Shown piece after piece: positions 17,142-25,429 of a DNA stretch of 64,000 bases (within the stretch, counting starts at the first letter, position 1; every line of letters starts with the position of its first letter). This DNA is from Bacillus sp. UNC438CL73TsuS30 (lineage in GTDB: Bacteria > Bacillota > Bacilli > Bacillales > Cytobacillaceae). Made by a program: the position numbers and the translations under genes. The DNA lies in the NCBI RefSeq assembly GCF_000482325.1, contig NZ_AXVA01000026.1, forward strand, positions 17,991 through 81,990, given 5' to 3'. The notes under the pieces are model-generated. The model ran no database searches, was not told the DNA's origin, and saw only the letters and a list, made by a program, of their open reading frames with translations.

Positions 17142-17960
17142 ATGAAAAAGAGTTTATTTATATTTGCTTTTTCAGTATTCGTAGCACTTGTATTAACGGC
17201 ATGTGGAAACACTCAAAAAGAAACATCAGCCAAGCCTGATCAGGCGGCAGAAAGTAAGAACCTACTGGAAAAAATAAAAGCAGATGGGACGATTAAAATC
17301 GGTACAGAAGGAACATATGCACCGTTTAGTTACCATGATGCATCGGGAAAATTGACTGGTTTTGATATCGAAATCGCTGAAGAAGTAGCAAAAAGACTTG
17401 GTGTGAAAGCTGAATTTGTTGAAACTCCATGGGACGGAATTTTTGCGGGACTTGATTCGAAGCGCTTCGACATCATTGCATGTCAAGTAGGTATTCGTCC
17501 TGACCGGCAGGAAAAATATGATTTTTCTGATCCAACGAATGTATCAAAACCTTACTTAATTGTCAGTAAAGACAATAACACGATTAAATCGTTCAAAGAT
17601 TTGAAGGGGAAAAAGTCAGCTGAGACACTAACTAGTATGTTTAAAGACATGGCAGCTTCGAATGGTGCTGAAATCGTCGGTGTTGAAGGATTTAATCAAG
17701 CTATTGATTTATTAATTTCAAAACGTGTGGATGCGACGATTAATGATGGGTTGTCTTATCTTGATTTCAAAAAGCAACAGCCTAATGCGCCACTTAAAGT
17801 TGCAGCCGAACTTGATGAACCAACAAAAATGGGAATTATGTTAAGAAAAGGGAATATAGAATTGGTCGATGCTATCAATAAAGCACTCGCCGATATGAAG
17901 AAAGATGGGACGTATTTAAACATCTCAAAAAAATACTTTGAAACCGATGTTTCCAAATAA
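17142..17960 (+). CDS. Amino acid (probably cystine) ABC transporter binding lipoprotein
   Basis: A 272-residue extracytoplasmic binding protein with a lipoprotein signal ending LTAC (Cys21). The mature part is a family 3 solute-binding domain: IKIGTEGTYAPFSYHDASGKLTGFDIEIAEEVAKRLG, then FVETPWDGIFAGLDSKRFDI, with the second lobe from about residue 135. The closest well-known pattern is TcyA/FliY-type cystine binding. Cystine is supported by the surrounding cysteine-degrading genes, while the sequence alone only says polar amino acid. The permease and ATPase follow in the same operon. Confidence 0.92.
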   Translation: MKKSLFIFAFSVFVALVLTACGNTQKETSAKPDQAAESKNLLEKIKADGTIKIGTEGTYAPFSYHDASGKLTGFDIEIAEEVAKRLGVKAEFVETPWDGIFAGLDSKRFDIIACQVGIRPDRQEKYDFSDPTNVSKPYLIVSKDNNTIKSFKDLKGKKSAETLTSMFKDMAASNGAEIVGVEGFNQAIDLLISKRVDATINDGLSYLDFKKQQPNAPLKVAAELDEPTKMGIMLRKGNIELVDAINKALADMKKDGTYLNISKKYFETDVSK

Positions 17961-17971
17961 GGAGTGTTCAA

Positions 17972-18655
17972 ATGATGGATCAAGATAGAATGGACCGAAT
18001 TATTGACATCGTTGTCAACTCATTTTTTCCGATGTTAAAAGCCGGGGTTGCTTTTACCGTGCCGTTGACACTCCTTTCTTTTTTTCTGGGACTGATTCTT
18101 GCTCTGCTTACTGCACTGGCTCGAATCTCTGGAATTAAACCTCTGGATGCTGCTGCACGATTTTATGTATGGGTGATTAGGGGAACACCGCTGCTTGTTC
18201 AGCTGTTTATTATTTTTTATGGTCTTCCAAGTATAGGGGTTACCATTGGTCCGCTGCCATCCGCAATAATCGGTTTTACCATTAATATGGGCGCCTATAA
18301 CTCAGAGATTATTCGCGCAGCTATCCTTTCCATTCCCAAAGGTCAATGGGAGGCAGGTTACTCCATTGGGATGAGCTACCCGCAGGCATTAAAAAGAATT
18401 ATTCTCCCGCAGGCAACAAGGGTGTCTGTTCCGCCTTTGGCAAACAGTTTTATTAGTTTGGTAAAGGATACATCTTTGGCCGCTACCATTACGGTGACGG
18501 AAATGTTTAGAGTGGCTCAGCAAATTACCGCAACAACCTATGAACCATTGGTACTCTATTGTCTAGCAGGATTTATTTATTTGATTTTCAGTACAGTTCT
18601 TTCTAACGCTCAAGGACGGATGGAAAAACGGTTTGATCGTTATGTGACGGGTTAA
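17972..18655 (+). CDS. Amino acid (cystine-type) ABC transporter permease
   Basis: A 227-residue His/Glu/Gln/Cys-type permease with about five membrane helices. The cytoplasmic EAA loop reads EAGYSIGMSYPQALKRIILPQA, which contacts the ATPase, and IRGTPLLVQLFIIFYGLP is the conserved N-terminal signature. GGAGTG precedes ATG, 11 bases after the binding-protein stop. Confidence 0.94.
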   Translation: MMDQDRMDRIIDIVVNSFFPMLKAGVAFTVPLTLLSFFLGLILALLTALARISGIKPLDAAARFYVWVIRGTPLLVQLFIIFYGLPSIGVTIGPLPSAIIGFTINMGAYNSEIIRAAILSIPKGQWEAGYSIGMSYPQALKRIILPQATRVSVPPLANSFISLVKDTSLAATITVTEMFRVAQQITATTYEPLVLYCLAGFIYLIFSTVLSNAQGRMEKRFDRYVTG

Positions 18656-18675
18656 TTTGATAGGGGGATATCCGC

Positions 18676-19419
18676 GTGATTGAGATAAAGAACCTGCATA
18701 AGCAATTTGGACAAACAGAGGTTTTAAAGGGAATCGATCTTAAAATTGAGGAAGGCAATACAGTCTGTATCATTGGGCCATCGGGTTCAGGGAAAACAAC
18801 CTTGTTACGTTGTCTGAATTTATTGGAAGCGCCTACAAAAGGGACCATTACGCTTGGAAAGTTTTCTTTGGATTTTCAGGAGAAAAAACAAGTTCCAAAA
18901 GATCGAGTGATTAAGTTCCGTCAACAAACAGGTATGGTTTTCCAAGGGTACAATTTGTTTCCTCATATGACGGCACTAGAAAATGTTATGGAAGGTTTAG
19001 TTTACGTTCGTAAACAAGACAAGGAAACCTCTCGTACGAAGGCTCTTCAATTGCTGAAAAAGGTAGGATTATCGGAACGGGCAAACCACTATCCATCCCA
19101 GCTTTCCGGTGGACAACAACAACGGGTAGGAATTGCCCGGGCGATGGCAATGGAGCCTGAAGTCCTCCTTTTTGATGAACCTACTTCCGCGTTAGATCCT
19201 GAGTTAGTAGGAGAGGTTCTAAAGGTCATGAAAGAACTTGCTAAAGAAGGAATGACGATGGTTGTTGTGACACATGAAATGAATTTCGCACGTGAAGCGG
19301 CGGATAAAGTCGTATTCATTGATAAAGGTGTGATCGTTGAAGAAGGAACACCTCAACAAATTTTTGAACATACAGGGCATGAACGGACATTACAATTTTT
19401 AAATAAACTTTGTTCATAG
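18676..19419 (+). CDS. Amino acid (cystine-type) ABC transporter ATPase
   Basis: A 247-residue ATPase starting at GTG behind AGGGGGA. It has Walker [10 protein letters not shown], the Q-loop in [15 protein letters not shown], the signature LSGGQQQR, Walker [15 protein letters not shown] and the switch histidine in VVTHEM. Together with the two preceding genes it completes a polar amino acid importer, the entry point of the cysteine pathway encoded around it. Confidence 0.95.
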   Translation: MIEIKNLHKQFGQTEVLKGIDLKIEEGNTVCIIGPSGSGKTTLLRCLNLLEAPTKGTITLGKFSLDFQEKKQVPKDRVIKFRQQTGMVFQGYNLFPHMTALENVMEGLVYVRKQDKETSRTKALQLLKKVGLSERANHYPSQLSGGQQQRVGIARAMAMEPEVLLFDEPTSALDPELVGEVLKVMKELAKEGMTMVVVTHEMNFAREAADKVVFIDKGVIVEEGTPQQIFEHTGHERTLQFLNKLCS

Positions 19420-19429
19420 GAAAGGCCTA

Positions 19430-19460
19430 AGATTGCAAATCTCATTTGCAATCTTTTTTT
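19430..19460 (+). terminator. Terminator after the ABC operon
   Basis: Stem AGATTGCAA / TTGCAATCT then seven T. It has the same stem as the terminator at 10020, and like that one it directly precedes a UAS + sigma-54 module. Confidence 0.9.
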
Positions 19461-19493
19461 GAATAATTAAGAAAGTATTTTCAAATTTGGGAA
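19454..19493 (+). promoter_or_regulatory. Putative activator-binding sites (UAS), module C
   Basis: TTTTTTTGAATAATTAAGAA followed by AGTATTTTCAAATTTGGGAAT is the third copy of the module seen at 10060 and 16836. It overlaps the T-tract of the preceding terminator and lies about 110-145 bases before the -24 box. Confidence 0.6.
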
Positions 19494-19599
19494 TCTAAAA
19501 ACAGTGCGAAACAGCAGATTTACACTATTTTCATAGCGGAAATGATAAATTACTGGTTTTTTCAGAAGCAAGAAAGCTGAATTACCAATGGTTTTATTT

Positions 19600-19615
19600 T
19601 GGCACAACACTTGCA
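19600..19615 (+). promoter_or_regulatory. Sigma-54 promoter of the sulfide-oxidation operon
   Basis: TGGCACAACACTTGCA matches the consensus with correct spacing, 91 bases before the SQR-like gene. Confidence 0.93.
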
Positions 19616-19705
19616 AGATAAAAAAACGAAAAGAGGGAGGTGGAGGAAATTAAAAAAAATAGACTTTGAATCTGTGCAAACTTAGGTGACTAGAGGAGGG
19701 TTTAT

Positions 19706-20905
19706 ATGAATGATAGGACAGACTACAAAGTTGTGATTGTAGGCGGCGGAAGTGCTGGTATTACTGTGGCAGCACGTCTATTAAAAGAATCAAGGGCTCT
19801 TTATGGGAAAATTGCCATTATTGACCCTGCTGAAAAACATTATTTCCAGCCGCTATGGACACTGGTTGGTGGCGGGGTTGTTGATAAAAAGGTAACAGAA
19901 AGAGAACAGTCTACTTTAATTCCAGATGGTATTGTTTGGATTAAAGAAGCGGTTGAAGATTTTTTTCCAAATGAACAATCAATCGTAACGTCATCTGGCA
20001 ACAAATTGAGTTATGACTATTTAGTGGTTGCAGCAGGTATTCAAATTGACTGGAACAAGGTGAAAGGTTTAAAAGAAAGCATTGGCAAGAATGGCGTCTG
20101 CAGTAACTACTCTTTCGATTATGTCGATAGTACTTGGGAAAATATTCGCAATTTCAGCGGCGGTAATGCCATCTTTACAAATCCGAATACACCGGTTAAA
20201 TGTGGCGGTGCACCGCAAAAAATTATGTACCTGGCGGATGATTACTTTCGCAAATCAGGGGTTCGCTCAAATTCCACGATCCACTTTTTCTCAGGAGCGG
20301 GCAGTATTTTTGGCGTAAAAAAATATGCGGATACATTGACCAAAGTAATTGAAAGAAAAGAAATTGAAACACATTTTCAGCACAATCTAGTGGAAATCGA
20401 TGCACAGCAAAAAAAGGCTGTTTTTAAAAACCTTTCGACGAATGAATTGGTAACGGTTTCCTATGACATGATTCATGTCGTCCCGCCAATGAGTGCGCCT
20501 GATTTCATTGTGAAAAGTCCATTAGCCGACGAGACTGGCTGGGTGAATGTAGATCCGTATACATTGCGCCATAAAAAATATGGAAATATCTTTGGAATTG
20601 GCGACTGCACCAATTTGCCAACATCAAAAACGGGCGCCGCTATTCGAAAACAAGCGCCGGTTCTTGTCCAGAACTTATTATGTCTAATGAACCAAAAGAC
20701 AGGTATGCAAAAGTACAACGGCTATACTTCGTGCCCACTTGTAACGGGATATGGCAGCTTAGTTTTAGCAGAGTTTGATTATGAATCTAAGCCGGATGAG
20801 AGCTTTCCTTTTGATCAAGCTAAGGAAAGATACAGTATGTATTTATTAAAGAAGCAGGTACTCCCTATTGTCTATTGGAACGGAATGTTGAAAGGTTTGT
20901 TATAA
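19706..20905 (+). CDS. Sulfide:quinone oxidoreductase-like flavoprotein
   Basis: A 399-residue FAD disulfide reductase-family protein. It has the N-terminal dinucleotide site VIVGGGSAGITVAARL, then HYFQPLWTLVGGG, which is typical of SQR, and a second nucleotide segment with IFGIGDCTNLPTSKTGAA near the C-terminus. Candidate redox cysteines are in TPVKCGGAPQK (about residue 160) and in YTSCPLVTGYG near residue 335. The expected reaction is oxidation of sulfide to persulfide or polysulfide with electrons to quinone. The downstream DUF1641 and CstB-like genes support this role and recall the staphylococcal cst-sqr system. Confidence 0.88.
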   Translation: MNDRTDYKVVIVGGGSAGITVAARLLKESRALYGKIAIIDPAEKHYFQPLWTLVGGGVVDKKVTEREQSTLIPDGIVWIKEAVEDFFPNEQSIVTSSGNKLSYDYLVVAAGIQIDWNKVKGLKESIGKNGVCSNYSFDYVDSTWENIRNFSGGNAIFTNPNTPVKCGGAPQKIMYLADDYFRKSGVRSNSTIHFFSGAGSIFGVKKYADTLTKVIERKEIETHFQHNLVEIDAQQKKAVFKNLSTNELVTVSYDMIHVVPPMSAPDFIVKSPLADETGWVNVDPYTLRHKKYGNIFGIGDCTNLPTSKTGAAIRKQAPVLVQNLLCLMNQKTGMQKYNGYTSCPLVTGYGSLVLAEFDYESKPDESFPFDQAKERYSMYLLKKQVLPIVYWNGMLKGLL

Positions 20906-20931
20906 AAAAACATGTCAGTGAGAGGAAGATT

Positions 20932-21513
20932 ATGCAGAAAACAACGATTGATCACTTATCTGATCTCCAACCATTACTTTCATTATTGAGCCAGAAGGAA
21001 ATACAAACTAGTTTAATCCAAACACTGGAAAAATTGCCCTTCCTTGTTGACCAGTATTCTGCCTTAGAACGAAACATCGCTTTTATAAAATCCACTCTGA
21101 GCGATAAAGAATCGATGGACTATTTATTGAGTGGACTAGGAGATGAATTCGGGAAATACATTCCTACTATAGAATCATTGGAGGCATTGATGGCACTGGT
21201 CCATAACCTTCCGAAATATACTAAATACTTGTCAATGGTAGAACCAATCATGGATTTCCTATTATCGATCTCCCGTGATCAGGAGTCCGTTGATTATTTA
21301 TATAAGGGGGCACAAGAGCTCGCAGGCCCGATTCAGCAAAAGGTTGAAAGTGGTTGGGATTTGATTCAGCGGGCGAAAAATGAAGCGGACAAAGACCATT
21401 CACCTGTGACCATCTTTACCGTATTCAAATTAATCAAAGAACCTGCCGTTCAGCGGGGGATTCATTTTGTTAAAGCGCTTGTGACCCTGGCTTCAGATCC
21501 TAAATCAAAATAA
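20932..21513 (+). CDS. DUF1641-like SQR-associated protein
   Basis: A 193-residue helical protein. ATG 20932 follows AGAGGAAG; an upstream extension overlaps the SQR gene and has no ribosome site. The pattern of short helices with LLSGLGDEFGKYIPTIESLEALM and IQRGIHFVKAL-like C-terminal segments fits DUF1641. From memory, members of that family occur beside SQR-like flavoproteins and formate dehydrogenases. Function is unknown; a membrane-docking or accessory role for the SQR is plausible from context. Confidence 0.75.
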   Translation: MQKTTIDHLSDLQPLLSLLSQKEIQTSLIQTLEKLPFLVDQYSALERNIAFIKSTLSDKESMDYLLSGLGDEFGKYIPTIESLEALMALVHNLPKYTKYLSMVEPIMDFLLSISRDQESVDYLYKGAQELAGPIQQKVESGWDLIQRAKNEADKDHSPVTIFTVFKLIKEPAVQRGIHFVKALVTLASDPKSK

Positions 21514-21529
21514 AGGAGTGTTCACTCTC

Positions 21530-22957
21530 ATGTTAATTAAATATTTTTACGATGAGAAATTGGCTCATGCCTCTTATCTAGTCGGGTGTCAAGCTAAGGG
21601 AGTGGCCATTGTGATTGACCCTTCCCGTGACATCCATTCTTACTTGAATACGGCGAAGGCTAATGGATTATCGATTACAGGCGTTACGGAGACACATATA
21701 CACGCTGATTATATTTCTGGTTCAAAGGAGCTTGCTTCCAAAACAGGGGCCAAACTTTATCTGTCAGATGAGGGGGATGCAGATTGGAAGTATCAGTTTG
21801 CCGATCAGTATGATTCCCAAATGCTCAAAGACGGGGATCGCTTTTCAATTGGGAATTTAACCTTTGAAGTACTGCATACTCCTGGGCATACACCGGAGCA
21901 TCTTTCATTTTTATTGACAGATGGCGGCTCAGCAGTCCAAGCTCCTATTGGCTTATTTACAGGTGACTTCGTTTTTGCCGGTGATGTGGGCCGTCCTGAC
22001 TTACTGGAAAGAGCTGCCGGTGTAAATGGTTCGGCCTATTCGCTGGCAAAAGAAATGTTTAAATCCTTGCAGCGATTTAAACAGCTTCCAGACTATTTAC
22101 AAGTCTGGCCGGCGCACGGAGCGGGGAGTGCGTGCGGGAAAGCATTGGGGGCAGTGCCTTCATCAACCGTTGGATATGAAAAGCTAGCCAACTGGGCATT
22201 GCAATATGATGAGGAAGATCTATTTATCGAAGCGTTACTTTCCGGGCAGCCTGAGGTATCAAAATATTTCGGGATTATGAAACGATTAAATAAACAAGGG
22301 ACTACCCTAATCGAAAATCTTGAGCCATTCCATCATGCACAACCATCATTAACCCTCGTTCAGGAATGGATCCAAAACGGCATTGTGGTGGATACCCGGC
22401 AAGCGTTGCAATTTGCGGAAAAACATATTGCGGGAACCATCAATCTTCCCTGCAATCAATCCTTTGTAACGTGGGCAGGCTGGTTGCTTGATTATGATCA
22501 GCCGATCTATTTATTGGTAAGTAAGGAAAAAGGAGCGGAAACACTGAAAGCATTACAATCGATTGGACTAGATCAGGTGAAAGCTGTGATGGATCACTCG
22601 TTCATAGAACAGCTTGAATTGGATGAAATGGATGTCGTGGATTATCAATCAGTTGAACCAAAAGAGATTATGGAGAGGCTTGAGGAGTATTATGTCCTTG
22701 ATGTTCGTCGGAACAGTGAATGGATGGCAGGACATATTCCTAAGGCTCACCATATCATGCTTGGACATTTAAAAGACAGAATGAACGAGATTCCTAGTGA
22801 AAAACCAATTCTTATAAACTGTAAATCGGGCGCGAGATCGGCGATTGCCATAAGTATCTTGAAAGCAAATGGATTTGACCAAGTCCTTAACTTAGCAGGC
22901 GGGTTTGACCAATGGTTAAAAGAGAGCAGTATAAAACTAGTAAAAAAAATTCACTAA
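21530..22957 (+). CDS. CstB-like persulfide dioxygenase-sulfurtransferase (MBL + two rhodanese domains)
   Basis: A 475-residue fusion starting at ATG 21530 behind AAAGGAGTG. Residues 1-250 are a metallo-beta-lactamase persulfide dioxygenase with TETHIHADYISG, HTPGHTPEHLSF and GDFVFAGDVGRPDL. Residues about 270-350 form a rhodanese-like domain without an obvious catalytic Cys (VVDTRQALQFAEKHIAGTINLP). Residues about 375-470 form a complete rhodanese domain with the active loop NCKSGAR. This three-part architecture is that of staphylococcal CstB, which turns persulfide into thiosulfate and sulfite. It acts downstream of the SQR in the same operon. Confidence 0.92.
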   Translation: MLIKYFYDEKLAHASYLVGCQAKGVAIVIDPSRDIHSYLNTAKANGLSITGVTETHIHADYISGSKELASKTGAKLYLSDEGDADWKYQFADQYDSQMLKDGDRFSIGNLTFEVLHTPGHTPEHLSFLLTDGGSAVQAPIGLFTGDFVFAGDVGRPDLLERAAGVNGSAYSLAKEMFKSLQRFKQLPDYLQVWPAHGAGSACGKALGAVPSSTVGYEKLANWALQYDEEDLFIEALLSGQPEVSKYFGIMKRLNKQGTTLIENLEPFHHAQPSLTLVQEWIQNGIVVDTRQALQFAEKHIAGTINLPCNQSFVTWAGWLLDYDQPIYLLVSKEKGAETLKALQSIGLDQVKAVMDHSFIEQLELDEMDVVDYQSVEPKEIMERLEEYYVLDVRRNSEWMAGHIPKAHHIMLGHLKDRMNEIPSEKPILINCKSGARSAIAISILKANGFDQVLNLAGGFDQWLKESSIKLVKKIH

Positions 22958-23004
22958 AAAAAACACCTATATACACATCGTGGATTGTAAAAGGGAGTTA
23001 TCGA

Positions 23005-23418
23005 ATGACAATTCTACAATGGATTCTCACAATTGCCTCTGGCGGAATAATTGGCTTTACTTTAGGACTTATTGGCGGTGGCGGTTCCATTTTAGCGGTT
23101 CCTCTTTTGCTTTATGTGGTCGGGATGAAAGACCCGCATATTGTGATTGGCAGTACAGCTCTTGCTGTTTCCATTAATGCCTTCTTGAATCTTATCCCTC
23201 ATTCACGTGCAGGGCATGTCCACTTAAGACCGGCCATCGTATTTGCAATACCAGGTGTAGTGGGCGCCCTCTTTGGTTCTTATCTTGGCAAGCTTTTACC
23301 GAGCAAGCAATTGTTGTTTCTTTTTGCGCTACTTATGATTTTTATGGCTATTAAGATGATTATGCCTAAAAAGGCAGTAAAAAAGGCAGCAAATATTGAA
23401 ACAGAAGGTTTGAGTTAA
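23005..23418 (+). CDS. TauE/SafE-type sulfite/sulfonate exporter, N-terminal half
   Basis: A 137-residue membrane protein with about four helices and the family motif LIGGGGSILAVPLLL near the N-terminus. ATG 23005 follows AAGGGAG. Full-length TauE/SafE proteins are about 250-260 residues with two such repeats. Here the reading frame is closed by TAA at 23416 and the second half follows at once in the same frame. The two halves may be made separately and pair in the membrane, or the stop may be a recent nonsense mutation. The role inferred from context is export of sulfite or sulfonate made by CstB or cysteine dioxygenase. Confidence 0.82.
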   Translation: MTILQWILTIASGGIIGFTLGLIGGGGSILAVPLLLYVVGMKDPHIVIGSTALAVSINAFLNLIPHSRAGHVHLRPAIVFAIPGVVGALFGSYLGKLLPSKQLLFLFALLMIFMAIKMIMPKKAVKKAANIETEGLS

Positions 23419-23808
23419 ATGGATAAATTTAATGGAAAAAAATTATCCCTATTCGGTGTTATGACAGGATTGGCATCAGGATTTTTTGGCATTGGCGGTG
23501 GATTCTTGGTTGTTCCCTCCCTGCTGGCAGCCACAAATATGTCCATCGTTGAAGCAATCGGCACATCTTTGTTTTCTGTAGGAACTTTTGGACTAACAAC
23601 GGCACTGAATTACAGCCTTTCTGGATTGGTTAATTGGTTCGTAGTACTGGCACTTGTATGCGGTGGATTTATAGGGGGAATCTTTGGTACCATCGTTGCA
23701 AAGCGTTTAAGCAAACAACGACAAGCTCTTCACTATATCTTCTCTGCTGTTGTCATAACTGTAGCTATTTATATGATGATTAAAAATGGAGACGCTTTGA
23801 ATTTATGA
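23419..23808 (+). CDS. TauE/SafE-type exporter, C-terminal half
   Basis: A 129-residue membrane protein with the second TauE repeat motif FFGIGGGFLVVPSLLAA. ATG 23419 directly abuts the stop of the preceding half (TAAATG) and is in the same frame. Only a weak AGAAGGT lies upstream, so translation probably depends on re-initiation. See the N-terminal half for the split-gene question. Confidence 0.82.
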   Translation: MDKFNGKKLSLFGVMTGLASGFFGIGGGFLVVPSLLAATNMSIVEAIGTSLFSVGTFGLTTALNYSLSGLVNWFVVLALVCGGFIGGIFGTIVAKRLSKQRQALHYIFSAVVITVAIYMMIKNGDALNL

Positions 23809-23938
23809 ATCTATATTTTGTAGAGACAACAGGAAGGAATCGATTTATTTTTTGTTAGATTGAAAGTATGCTAATTTCCACTATTGCACGGTAGAAATGT
23901 GATATTAAGATTAAATTTGAAAAGGAAGAGTGATTACT

Positions 23939-24316
23939 ATGATGAAAGTTATCTCAACAAATAAAGCACCGCAAGCGATTGGGCCATACTCGCAAGCCAT
24001 TCGAGTAGATGGATTTCTATTTCTTTCGGGGCAGATCCCGCTTGATCCCGAAACGGGAGAGGTAGTTCAAAAGGATATTAGACTTCAAACCGAGCAGGTT
24101 TTAAAGAATATTCAGGGCATTTTAGAAGAGGAAGATTATTTACTTACGAATATCGTGAAAACGACTATTTTTATAAAAGATATGAATGATTTCCCTGTTA
24201 TTAACGAAGAGTACAGTCAATTTATGCAGGGGCATAACCCTGCACGGTCTACTGTGGAGGTAAGCCGTCTTCCTAAAGATGTGATGATCGAAATTGAAGC
24301 TATTGCTAAGAAATAA
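23939..24316 (+). CDS. ridA: RidA family 2-iminopropanoate/enamine deaminase
   Basis: A 125-residue YjgF/YER057c/UK114 protein. AAAGGAAGAG precedes ATG 23939; a second ATG follows at once. Signature elements are APQAIGPYSQAI, LFLSGQIPLDPETGEVV and the substrate-binding arginine in NPARSTVEVSRLP. RidA hydrolyses 2-aminoacrylate/2-iminopropanoate, the reactive intermediate released by PLP enzymes that split cysteine. Its presence among five such enzymes makes functional sense. Confidence 0.94.
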   Translation: MMKVISTNKAPQAIGPYSQAIRVDGFLFLSGQIPLDPETGEVVQKDIRLQTEQVLKNIQGILEEEDYLLTNIVKTTIFIKDMNDFPVINEEYSQFMQGHNPARSTVEVSRLPKDVMIEIEAIAKK

Positions 24317-24426
24317 ATTTTGTGTTCTAAAGTTTTCCCGTACTTAGGATCTTCACGTATACTTTGGTCAATATGGCTTTGAAAATCGCGAGTAAGTTAA
24401 TCCAAGCTGTATTTCAATCATGAGAA

Positions 24427-24458
24427 AATCCTTCCTTTTTAAGGAAGGATTTTTTTTC
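24427..24458 (+). terminator. Terminator after ridA
   Basis: Stem AATCCTTCCTT / AAGGAAGGATT with a tiny loop and eight T residues; it lies about 110 bases after the ridA stop. Confidence 0.88.
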
Positions 24459-24563
24459 GGATATGAGATGAATTTTTTCAGATTTGCTAATAGGGGGCAA
24501 AAGCAAAATTGAACGAATACAGCAGAGGTCGCTGTATTCATGCTTAAGGATCATTTTTATGGT

Positions 24564-24579
24564 TGGCATGGTTTTTGCA
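24564..24579 (+). promoter_or_regulatory. Sigma-54 promoter before the patB pseudogene and cysteine dioxygenase
   Basis: TGGCATGGTTTTTGCA has GG-N10-GC spacing. The first start codon downstream (24623) belongs to the decayed lyase, so the promoter now probably drives the dioxygenase at 24798. Confidence 0.85.
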
Positions 24580-24622
24580 ATATAGTTTGGTGTAAAGAGT
24601 TAATTAGTTAGGGGGAGCAAAA

Positions 24623-24796
24623 TGATTTATCAGGAAATTAACCGGATTTATTACAGCATGCGAAAAGTAGGATGACCTTGAGACACGCTTTGGTGTAAAT
24701 GATGTCCTGCCCATGTAGGGGGCAGACATGGATTTTAAGGCACCACCTGCTGTGATTGAAACCTTAAAGGAACTGGTTACATTGAGGAGGAATTAG
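24623..24796 (+). pseudogene. MalY/PatB C-S lyase remnant
   Basis: A strong ribosome site (AGGGGGAG) and ATG begin MIYQEINRIYYS, which lines up with the N-terminus of the intact MalY/PatB protein at 12549 (NFDETINRIGTDS). After a frameshift near 24670 the frame reads TRFGVNDVLPM, then TAG where the family has Trp, then GADMDFKAPPAVIETLKELV. That is the PMWVADMDFKAPPAVIE box of MalY/PatB. The homology ends near 24780. About 330 codons are missing, so this is a 5' stub left by deletion. Confidence 0.85.
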
Positions 24797-24797
24797 G

Positions 24798-25382
24798 ATG
24801 GATCACAGGAATAAATATGATTTCAAAGATTTTGTTGAGGATATGACCGATATGGTTGAACGGAGTCATAATGATAAAATTTGTGTTTTGGAAGCGGAAA
24901 GGTTAGTTGGTAAATTAATTCAATCCCATTCCTGGCTGCCTGCCGAGAAGAGAAGGCCAAGTGATGGGGGATACTCGCGGCATCCGTTGTATTGTGATCC
25001 AAAGGATCGTTTCGAAGTGATCGCGCTCGTCTGGAAGCCCGGCCAGAAGACCACGCTTCATGATCACGATGAAACATGGGGCGCAGAAGGGGTTGTAGCG
25101 GGTCAGATCAAAGTTACGAATTATATCCGATTAGAGGAATTATCAGGGGGAAAAATCGTTAAGTTGGAGCAGACGGATACCATCGTTGTAAACGAGCAGA
25201 ATACAGGGACGCTATTGCCTCCAGCCGACTGTCATATTTTAGAGGGGGTGGGGGATTATCCCGCCATCACCATCCATGTTTATGGAAAGCAATTGAGGAA
25301 ATTCCGGGAATTCACTCCGTTAGAAGAAGAAGAAGGGCTCTATCTGGCACAAGAAAAGTATGTGGAATACACCGCTGTATAG
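24798..25382 (+). CDS. Cysteine dioxygenase-family protein
   Basis: A 194-residue cupin with GAGGAGG before ATG 24798. The metal site is visible as TLHDHDETWGAEGV (two His) and ADCHILEGVGDYPAITIHVYG (third His). The preceding VIALVWKPGQ is the usual cupin entry. Cysteine dioxygenase adds O2 to the thiol and gives cysteine sulfinate. It sits between a sigma-54 promoter and an aminotransferase that could convert the sulfinate to sulfinylpyruvate, which falls apart to pyruvate and sulfite. Another thiol dioxygenase substrate such as 3-mercaptopropionate is possible. Confidence 0.9.
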   Translation: MDHRNKYDFKDFVEDMTDMVERSHNDKICVLEAERLVGKLIQSHSWLPAEKRRPSDGGYSRHPLYCDPKDRFEVIALVWKPGQKTTLHDHDETWGAEGVVAGQIKVTNYIRLEELSGGKIVKLEQTDTIVVNEQNTGTLLPPADCHILEGVGDYPAITIHVYGKQLRKFREFTPLEEEEGLYLAQEKYVEYTAV

Positions 25383-25429
25383 GCTGTGATCCGGATTGAC
25401 TAGAATTTATTACCACGAGGAGGAGAGCC

